Below the pieces are notes generated by a model that saw only the letters and a program-made list of their open reading frames with translations, did not search any database and was not told where the DNA came from. Positions 58,508 through 64,000 of a stretch of DNA of 64,000 bases are shown here, one piece after another. Both the position numbers and the translations under genes were made by a program. The stretch's first letter is position 1; every line of letters begins with the position of its first letter. Where the stretch lies: the NCBI RefSeq assembly GCF_002162355.1, contig NZ_CP021434.1, forward strand, positions 94,501 through 158,500. Direction: 5' to 3'. Origin of the DNA: Tumebacillus avium (lineage in GTDB: Bacteria; Bacillota; Bacilli; Tumebacillales; Tumebacillaceae).

Positions 58508-59677
58508 CTACGAGGCCCGGATGACGTCGGCCGTGAAAAACGTGGTCAGGGCTTTGTAGACTTCGCTCTTCTCGCGGATCAGGACGTTTTTGAATTTCGG
58601 GTCGGTCAGGTTTTTGAACGCGCTCATCAGCGTGGAGCTTCTGTTATACTGGTTGACCTCGCCATAGCCAAAAATATTCGAGATCTCCATCAACTGCTTG
58701 ACGAGGCGCAGGCATTTTTCATTGTCGGAGCTCAAGTTGTCGCCGTCAGAAAAATGGAACGGGTAGATGTTGAACTTGTCGGGCGGATAATTTTTGTGGA
58801 TCAGGTCGAGCGCGAGGTTGTAGGCGGAGGAGCAGATCGTGCCGCCGCTTTCCCCTTTGGTGAAAAATTCGTGCTCGGTGACCACTTTTGCTTCGGTGTG
58901 GTGGGCGATGTACTGGATGTCGACATGCTCGTATTTGGTGCGCAAAAAGCGGGTCATCCAGAAGAAGAAGGAACGGGCGATGTATTTCTCAAACTGGCCC
59001 ATCGAGCCGGAAGTGTCCATCATCGCCAGCACCACCGCCTGCGAGTGCGGGACTTCGATCTCCTCCCACGTCTTGTAGCGCAGATCGTCCGGGTGGATGC
59101 CGCCATGCAGGCCCTGCTTGCCGGACAAGGCGTTTCGGCGCACCGCTTCGATCAGCGTGCGGCGTTTGTCGATGTTGCCGCTGAGCCCTTTTTTGCGGAT
59201 GTCGTTAAAGCGGATGTCCTGCGTTTTGATATCGTCGAGCGTCTTGCGCTGCAGGTTGGGCAGTTCGAGGTCTTTGAACAGCATCGTCTCGATCTCGTCG
59301 AGCGACACTTCCGCCTCGTAGTAGTCGACGCCAGGCTGCTCGCCGGCGCCTTCCCCTTTGCCAGGGCCTTTCTGCTGGGCGCCGCCGCTCGGGTCTTTGC
59401 CCAGCACATCGCCGACCGACGAAGAGCCGTCGCCTTGTCCGCCATGCTGGCCTTTGTTGTAGTTGTAGCGGAACTTGTATTCATCGAGCGAGCGGATCGG
59501 CACTTTGATGATCTGCCGTCCGTTTTGCATGATGATGCTTTCGTCGGTGACGAGGTCGGCGAGGTTCTTTTTGATCGCGTCCCGCACCTTTTCCTGGTGG
59601 CGCAACTGGTCCTGATACCCTTTGCGATGCAGGGACCAATCATCTTTGGAAACGACGAAGTTCGGCTGGTGAACCAT
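58508..59677 (-). CDS. yhbH: YhbH (DUF444) sporulation protein
   Basis: 389 residues. N-terminal [18 protein letters not shown] and a C-terminal von Willebrand A-like segment with [20 protein letters not shown] (metal-binding D-x-S-x-S) and [15 protein letters not shown]. In the middle is a Gly/Gln-rich linker ([16 protein letters not shown]). YhbH is sigma-E controlled in B. subtilis and usually pairs with PrkA. ATG 59677 has GGGAGGG 9 nt upstream and is preferred to a start 30 nt earlier. It lies between prkA and spoVR. Confidence 0.93.
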   Translation of the reverse strand: MVHQPNFVVSKDDWSLHRKGYQDQLRHQEKVRDAIKKNLADLVTDESIIMQNGRQIIKVPIRSLDEYKFRYNYNKGQHGGQGDGSSSVGDVLGKDPSGGAQQKGPGKGEGAGEQPGVDYYEAEVSLDEIETMLFKDLELPNLQRKTLDDIKTQDIRFNDIRKKGLSGNIDKRRTLIEAVRRNALSGKQGLHGGIHPDDLRYKTWEEIEVPHSQAVVLAMMDTSGSMGQFEKYIARSFFFWMTRFLRTKYEHVDIQYIAHHTEAKVVTEHEFFTKGESGGTICSSAYNLALDLIHKNYPPDKFNIYPFHFSDGDNLSSDNEKCLRLVKQLMEISNIFGYGEVNQYNRSSTLMSAFKNLTDPKFKNVLIREKSEVYKALTTFFTADVIRAS

Positions 59678-59770
59678 TCGCGCTCCCTCCCTTTCTGGTG
59701 TTTTCAAAAGCTGAGATTTGGAAAAGGGACAGGTGCGTGCGCCGTCCTGTCCCCTGGGTCGATCGGTTGG

Positions 59771-61669
59771 TTATCGGTTCAGCAGGCTGCCGGTGTAGCG
59801 GAGCAGTTCGTTCGCGCAGACCGGGCAGTAGCCGTGTTCGTCGATCAGCTGTTTCGTCACTTCGTTGATCTTCTTCAGTTGCAGCTCATCTGGCGTTTTC
59901 GAAGAGGTGGTGATCTTCACGACATCTTTGAGGTCGGAGAACAGCTTCTTCTCGATCGCTTCCCGCAGGCGTTCGTGCGAGTTGTACTCGAACTTCTTGC
60001 CGCGGCGGGCGTAGGTGGAGATGCGGATCAGGATCTCTTCGCGGAACGCCTTTTTCGCGTTTTCGGAGATGCCGATCTGCTCCTCGATCGAACGCATCAG
60101 GCGCTCATCGGGATCGACCTCTTCGCCGGTGATCGGGTCTTTGATCTTCTGCCAGTTGCAGTACGCTTCGACGTTGTCGAGATAGTTTTCGAGCAGCGTT
60201 TTCGCCGACTCCTCGTAGGAGTAGACGAACGCCTTTTGCACTTCTTTTTTGGCGAGCTCGTCGTACTCTTTGCGGGCGATGGCGATGAAGTTCATCAGCC
60301 GGTCTTTGTCTTCTTTGGAGATCGAAGCGTGCTGGTCGAGCCCTTCCTTGATCGCGCGCAGCACGTCGAGCGCGTTGATGCAGTTGGTGTCGCGGCGGAT
60401 CAGCGCCGACGAGATACGGTTGATCACGTAGCGCGGGTCGATGCCGGACATCCCTTCATCGTGGGACTCGTTCTTCAACTCCTGGATGTCTTTTTCCTTG
60501 TAGCCTTCGACGGCAGCCCCGTCGTACAGCTTGAGCTTCTTGAGCAGATCCATGCCCTGCTTTTTCGACTCTTTGAGGCGGGTCAGGATCGAGAAGATCG
60601 ACGCCGTCTGCAGCGCGTGCGGCGAGATGTGCACGTGGCGCATGTCAGACTGCTGGACCAGCTTTTCGTAAATTTTGACTTCATCGCTGACTCGCAGATT
60701 GTACGGGATCGGCATGACGATCATCCGCGACTGCAGCGCTTCGTTTTTCTTGTTGGAGATAAACGTTTTGTACTCCGTTTCGTTGGTGTGGGCGACGATC
60801 ATTTCATCAGCGGAGATAAGCGCAAAACGCCCCGCCTTGAAGTTGCCTTCCTGGGTCAGCGAGAGCAGGTGCCAAAGGAATTTCTCGTCGCATTTCAGCA
60901 TCTCCTGGAATTCCATCAGGCCGCGGTTGGCTTTGTTCAGCTCGCCGTCGAACTTGTAGGCGCGCGGGTCGGACTCGGAGCCGTACTCGGCGATCGTCGA
61001 GAAGTCGATCGAGCCGGTCAGATCGGCGATGTCCTGCGACTTCGGATCGGACGGCGAGAAGGTGCCGATGCCGACGCGCTCGTCTTCGGAGAGCACGATC
61101 CGCTCGACTTGCACATCCTCGATGCGGCCGCCGTACTCGCCGGTCAGCCGCATGCGGCAGGACGGGCAGAGGTTGCCTTCGATGCGGACGCCAAATTCCT
61201 GCTCAAAGTCGGTGCGCAGCTCATTGGGGATCAGGTGCAAAGGATCTTCGTGCATCGGGCAGCCTTTGATCGCGTACAGTGCGCCCTCATCGGTGCGGGA
61301 GTAGCGCTCCAGCCCCTTTTTGAGCATCGTCACGATCGTCGACTTCCCGCCGGAGACCGGTCCCATCAGCAGGAGAATCCGCTTGCGCACATCCAGACGC
61401 CGTGCCGCCGAGTGGAAATACTCCTCGACGAGACGTTCGAGCGACGCGTCCAAGCCGTAGATTTCACCTGAGAAAAAGTGGTATTTTTTACGTCCGTTTT
61501 CATCTGTCGTGATTCCCTCGGAGGCGATCATGTTGTAGATGCGGGAATGAGCCGTCTGTGCAACGAGAGGCTGTTGTCTCACGATATCCAGGTAGTCAAC
61601 GAACGTCCCTTCCCATCGCAATTGTTCCTCTTGAGCCCGATACGCGTTCAACCGGTTCAGCAGGTCCAT
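59771..61669 (-). CDS. prkA: PrkA serine protein kinase / AAA protease-like protein
   Basis: 632 residues, the normal length. Walker A LLLMGPVSGGKSTIV lies at about 96-110, with CPMHEDPLHLIP, CPSCRMRL and a C-terminal region ending near CPVCANELLRY (possible metal-binding cysteines, CxxC). PrkA was described as a serine kinase and later shown to have ATP-dependent protease-like activity affecting the sporulation regulator Hpr/ScoC in B. subtilis. ATG 61669 is preferred, with GGAGGATG about 8 nt upstream. It is the first gene of a prkA-yhbH-spoVR group and lies divergent to a TetR gene. Confidence 0.93.
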   Translation of the reverse strand: MDLLNRLNAYRAQEEQLRWEGTFVDYLDIVRQQPLVAQTAHSRIYNMIASEGITTDENGRKKYHFFSGEIYGLDASLERLVEEYFHSAARRLDVRKRILLLMGPVSGGKSTIVTMLKKGLERYSRTDEGALYAIKGCPMHEDPLHLIPNELRTDFEQEFGVRIEGNLCPSCRMRLTGEYGGRIEDVQVERIVLSEDERVGIGTFSPSDPKSQDIADLTGSIDFSTIAEYGSESDPRAYKFDGELNKANRGLMEFQEMLKCDEKFLWHLLSLTQEGNFKAGRFALISADEMIVAHTNETEYKTFISNKKNEALQSRMIVMPIPYNLRVSDEVKIYEKLVQQSDMRHVHISPHALQTASIFSILTRLKESKKQGMDLLKKLKLYDGAAVEGYKEKDIQELKNESHDEGMSGIDPRYVINRISSALIRRDTNCINALDVLRAIKEGLDQHASISKEDKDRLMNFIAIARKEYDELAKKEVQKAFVYSYEESAKTLLENYLDNVEAYCNWQKIKDPITGEEVDPDERLMRSIEEQIGISENAKKAFREEILIRISTYARRGKKFEYNSHERLREAIEKKLFSDLKDVVKITTSSKTPDELQLKKINEVTKQLIDEHGYCPVCANELLRYTGSLLNR

Positions 61670-61760
61670 GTTCACTTCATCCTCCTTTTTTAGTCGGGCC
61701 CGTGCCCAACTGTTCCGCTGGGTCCCTGTAGTTTTCATAAGGATATTCGGACAAATGCTT

Positions 61761-61788
61761 GCCCTATGACTGTAGGAGGTAAATATTC
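61761..61788 (-). promoter_or_regulatory. Candidate sigma-E-type promoter for prkA
   Basis: On the minus strand GAATATT (61782-61788), a 13-nt spacer and CATAGGGC (61761-61768) resemble the sigma-E pattern (ATATT ... CATACA), about 95 nt before the prkA ATG. sigma-E control of prkA is known in B. subtilis; the match here is partial. Confidence 0.35.
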
Positions 61789-61796
61789 TGAATATT
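61782..61796. promoter_or_regulatory. Perfect palindrome between prkA and the TetR gene
   Basis: AATATTC-T-GAATATT is a perfect 7-bp inverted repeat with a 1-nt centre. It overlaps the candidate prkA -35 element and lies 83 bp upstream of the TetR gene's own promoter, so it could be an operator for the TetR regulator. Confidence 0.45.
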
Positions 61797-61878
61797 AGGT
61801 GAATAAGAGGTGCAGTACTGTGGCGTTCGTAATCTATATCTATGCAAGCCCGTTTGAACTGTTGCGTCCTTGGGTAAA

Positions 61879-61907
61879 TTGAAATGAGGCGGTTTCTCTG
61901 CTATGAT
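61879..61907 (+). promoter_or_regulatory. Promoter of the TetR-family gene
   Basis: TTGAAA at 61879-61884 and TATGAT at 61902-61907 with 17-nt spacing, about 46 nt before the ATG at 61953. Confidence 0.7.
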
Positions 61908-61952
61908 GTTAGGAGTGGTTATTAGTACTTACTTCTAAGTGGGTGAATGTTC

Positions 61953-62522
61953 ATGCGCAAAAGCAAGATGAGCCTGATCTTCCAGGCTGCCATCGATGTG
62001 TTCTCCGAAAAAGGGTTTGACAAAGCGACGATGGATGATATCGCGGCGCGCGCGAACGTCGCAAAAGGCACGATCTACTATCATTTTAAAAGCAAGGAAG
62101 AGCTCTTCCTTTTCCTCGTGGAAGAAGGCGTCGAAGTGCTGCGCGACGGTGTGGAGTCGAAGCTGATGCCTGAACTGTCCCCGACGGAAAAATTGGAGTT
62201 AATCGTGCGTGAACAGATCAACTTTTTTGGACAATACCGCGATTTCTGCGTGATTCTGCTCCGTGAAACCTGGGGCGGCGAAGAACGTCAGCTGGAGTTC
62301 CGGAAGATGATCCGCTCGTATATGTATCTGATTGAACAAGTGATTCAGCAAGGGATCGAAGCGGGTGAATTCCACCCCGTCAATGCGGAAAATGCCGGTT
62401 CGGGCATCTTCGGCATGATCGCGATCTCCGCCCTGCACATTTTGCTTGGCCAAAACGCTTATGATGAAGAAGCGTTGTTCCAAGATATGAAACGCATGGT
62501 CTTTTCGGGAGTTGTGAAATAA
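61953..62522 (+). CDS. TetR-family transcriptional regulator
   Basis: 189 residues. The N-terminal helix-turn-helix reads FSEKGFDKATMDDIAARANVAKGTIYYHFKSKEELF, a textbook TetR signature; the rest is a helical ligand-binding region. The strongest functional clue is the convergent downstream gene, a YhgE/Pip-type membrane protein, often co-located with TetR regulators. The regulated genes are unknown; the palindrome at 61782-61796 is one possible operator. ATG 61953 is preferred to one at 61947 on ribosome-binding-site spacing. Confidence 0.92.
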   Translation: MRKSKMSLIFQAAIDVFSEKGFDKATMDDIAARANVAKGTIYYHFKSKEELFLFLVEEGVEVLRDGVESKLMPELSPTEKLELIVREQINFFGQYRDFCVILLRETWGGEERQLEFRKMIRSYMYLIEQVIQQGIEAGEFHPVNAENAGSGIFGMIAISALHILLGQNAYDEEALFQDMKRMVFSGVVK

Positions 62523-62562
62523 AAAACGCCTCTGCACCCATCCGGTGCAGAGGCGTTTTTGT
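62521..62562. terminator. Bidirectional terminator between TetR and YhgE genes
   Basis: AAAAAACGCCTCTGCACC / GGTGCAGAGGCGTTTTT around a short loop, immediately after both stop codons. Confidence 0.92.
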
Positions 62563-64000
62563 TTAGCCTGCCAACTGGTCTTTTTCGTGCAGGTCACGCA
62601 CGCGCAAGGTGCGGCGGGTGGTGAGGATATGCACGAGCAGAACACCGACGAGCAGGCCGCCGAGGATCGCCAGGTCGCGCAGGACGCGGGCCTGATCGCC
62701 GATCGAGATGATCGAGCGCAGTCCTTCGACGCCGTAGGTCATCGGCAGGAAGCTGTGCAGGGTCTGGAAGAACTGCGGCACCAGTTCGATCGGGAACGTG
62801 CCGCCGCTCGAAGTCAGCTGCAGGATCAGGAGCAGGATGGCGACGAAGCGCCCCGCTCCGGAGCCGAGCCGTGCGATCAACAGCCCGATGATCGCGATCG
62901 AAGTCAGCGAGATCAGGATGTTGAACAGGTAAAACTCGGTCAGGTGCAACACCTTCAGCCCCAGCACTTGCGTCAGGAAGCAGGAGACGACCACCGCCTG
63001 CACGATGCCGATCACGCCAAGCGCGGAGAACTTGCCGAGCACCAGCGACGGCGTGGAGACCGGGGACAGCGTCCAGCGGTACTCCTGCATCGAGAGGATG
63101 AAATACAGCATCAACGCTCCGACCCACAGCGAGAGCGGGATAAAATAGGAAGCGAAGCCCATGCCGTAGGTCGGCACTTCATGCAGCGGCTGCCACTGTG
63201 CTTCCAGCGGGTCGGCCATGATCGCTGCCTTTTGATCGGGATTCTTGATCGTCGATTCGGACGTGGCGCGGGTCAGCTCGTTGGCCAGCGTCTTGTTGCC
63301 GTCGGCCAGCTCCTGCGAGCCGTCGGCGAGCTTCGTGCTGCCGCTGACCAGTTTGCTCGACCCGTCCGCCACTTTTCCGCTGCCGGTTGCCAGCTCCGCC
63401 GAAGAGGACGCCAGCGTCGCCGAGCCGGTTTTCAGATCGCCAAGACCTGTGTTCAGTTGGCTGGCACCCTGGGAAAGTTCGGTGCCGCCTTTGGCGAGTC
63501 CTTGCGCGCCGTTGCGGAGGGCCTGTTGTCCATCTGCGATCTGCTGCAGGGCACCAACCGCTTGCTGCAGACCGGCTTTGGAGTTTTCAACGCCGCTGGC
63601 GCTGTCGCCAAGCCCTTTCGCTACTGCGGCAACTTTGCCCAGCGCAACCTGATAGGCCGGATCTTGCTCCATGCCGTATTGTTTGCCGAGATAAGCAAGC
63701 GACTGTTGCACCGTCCATTGTCTGGGGTCGGCCGAAGCAGGCTGCCCTGCAGCAGTGCCGAGCGTACCTTGCATCTGGGCAAGGCCCGCTTGCAACTGAC
63801 CGGTCTTTGGCAAAGAGGCCTGCAGACCGGACTGCACTTGGTTCACTCCCGCAGATGTTTTGTCGAGGCCGGCAACCAATTGCCCCGAACCGTCCGCCAG
63901 CTTCTTTGCACCATCGGCGATACCCGCCGAACCGGTGTAGGCCTTGTTGATCCCGGCTGCGATTTTGCCGGCACCGTCGGCGAGTTGGGCGCTGCCGTCG
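62563..64000 (-). CDS. YhgE/Pip-domain membrane protein (C-terminal part)
   Basis: About 479 codons are present; the frame stays open to the window edge, with GAGKIAAGINKAYTGSAGIADG-like repeats in the last 120 bases, so the gene continues beyond 64000. The visible part has an extracytoplasmic region with many G-A-x-x-L-A-D/S-G repeats (heptad-like, probably coiled coil) and six C-terminal membrane helices (about residues 245 to the end in this part) of the ABC-2 type. Relatives include the phage infection protein Pip and B. subtilis YhgE. The TetR gene beside it is convergent and likely regulates it. It could be an ABC-2-like exporter or a surface receptor; the substrate is unknown. Confidence 0.82.
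   Translation of the reverse strand, partial: DGSAQLADGAGKIAAGINKAYTGSAGIADGAKKLADGSGQLVAGLDKTSAGVNQVQSGLQASLPKTGQLQAGLAQMQGTLGTAAGQPASADPRQWTVQQSLAYLGKQYGMEQDPAYQVALGKVAAVAKGLGDSASGVENSKAGLQQAVGALQQIADGQQALRNGAQGLAKGGTELSQGASQLNTGLGDLKTGSATLASSSAELATGSGKVADGSSKLVSGSTKLADGSQELADGNKTLANELTRATSESTIKNPDQKAAIMADPLEAQWQPLHEVPTYGMGFASYFIPLSLWVGALMLYFILSMQEYRWTLSPVSTPSLVLGKFSALGVIGIVQAVVVSCFLTQVLGLKVLHLTEFYLFNILISLTSIAIIGLLIARLGSGAGRFVAILLLILQLTSSGGTFPIELVPQFFQTLHSFLPMTYGVEGLRSIISIGDQARVLRDLAILGGLLVGVLLVHILTTRRTLRVRDLHEKDQLAG

Noticed and set aside
58754..61471. Plus-strand frame of 905 codons opposite yhbH and prkA
   Set aside because: A long frame arises because the minus-strand genes are GC-rich with few antisense stops. 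There is no ribosome-binding site, and the translated sequence is rich in Arg, His, Phe and Val.

Overview
The window is GC-rich and comes from a spore-forming Firmicute. It carries sda, ytaF, the prkA-yhbH-spoVR block, a YheC/YheD-type spore-coat ATP-grasp protein, and several genes otherwise known mainly from Bacillus-type genomes (ytoI, ytpI, ytkL, yheA, yheB, DUF3243). Gene order around dnaE, malic enzyme, accDA, pfkA, pyk, icd, mdh, polA, mutM, ytaF and coaE is that of Bacillales. The base composition, the GH57/DUF4912 pair and the protein sequences suggest a member of the Alicyclobacillaceae, perhaps Tumebacillus-like; this placement is inference.

Layout. 1-5435: a GH57/DUF4912 glucan pair (minus), a small DUF4383 membrane protein and two tandem CBS-pair proteins (plus), VanZ (plus), an amidase-SLH plus LLH-holin pair (minus, the amidase frameshifted), a CBS-ACT protein and a membrane protein (minus). 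5465-10174: citrate synthase with a cre-like site, then sda preceded by a DnaA-box cluster, an FtsJ/RlmM-like methyltransferase, a tail-anchored PIN-like protein and hpt. 10229-15797 (minus): polA, mutM, ytaF, coaE and a lytic transglycosylase. 15851-20550 (minus): oppBCDF without oppA, behind a long non-coding leader. 20546-22959 (minus): icd-mdh. 22989-35291 (minus): dnaE, a PgpA-like protein, malic enzyme, a 67-residue protein, accD, accA, a frameshifted pfkA, pyk, a thioesterase, FxsA and an EamA permease.

35341-45714 (mostly minus): a GNAT-nitrilase fusion, a polytopic glycosyltransferase, an 11-bp tandem repeat array, ytoI, ytpI, DUF3243 (plus), ytkL, yheA, yheB and two overlapping genes including the ATP-grasp protein. 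45755-51828: two tandem secreted thermolysin-family (M4) proteases, one with four PPC domains and one with a single PPC domain. 51891-57000: fadH, a FAD-dependent oxidoreductase, DUF92, a small plus-strand gene, a C39-like protein and a partner. 57063-64000: spoVR, yhbH and prkA (minus), a TetR regulator (plus) and the C-terminal part of a YhgE/Pip membrane protein running off the end.

Functionally the window is mostly chromosomal core: lower glycolysis, malonyl-CoA synthesis, TCA enzymes, DNA replication and repair, and sporulation. The accessory part consists of secreted proteases, peptide uptake and surface or envelope proteins. I saw no tRNA, rRNA, CRISPR array or insertion sequence. I did not find a convincing wholly new system. 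The items most worth following up are two homopolymer-linked frameshifts (pfkA and the amidase), the sda/DnaA-box region, the 11-bp repeat array, the opp leader, an orphan leader terminator upstream of ytpI, and the uncharacterised genes next to the spoVR block.
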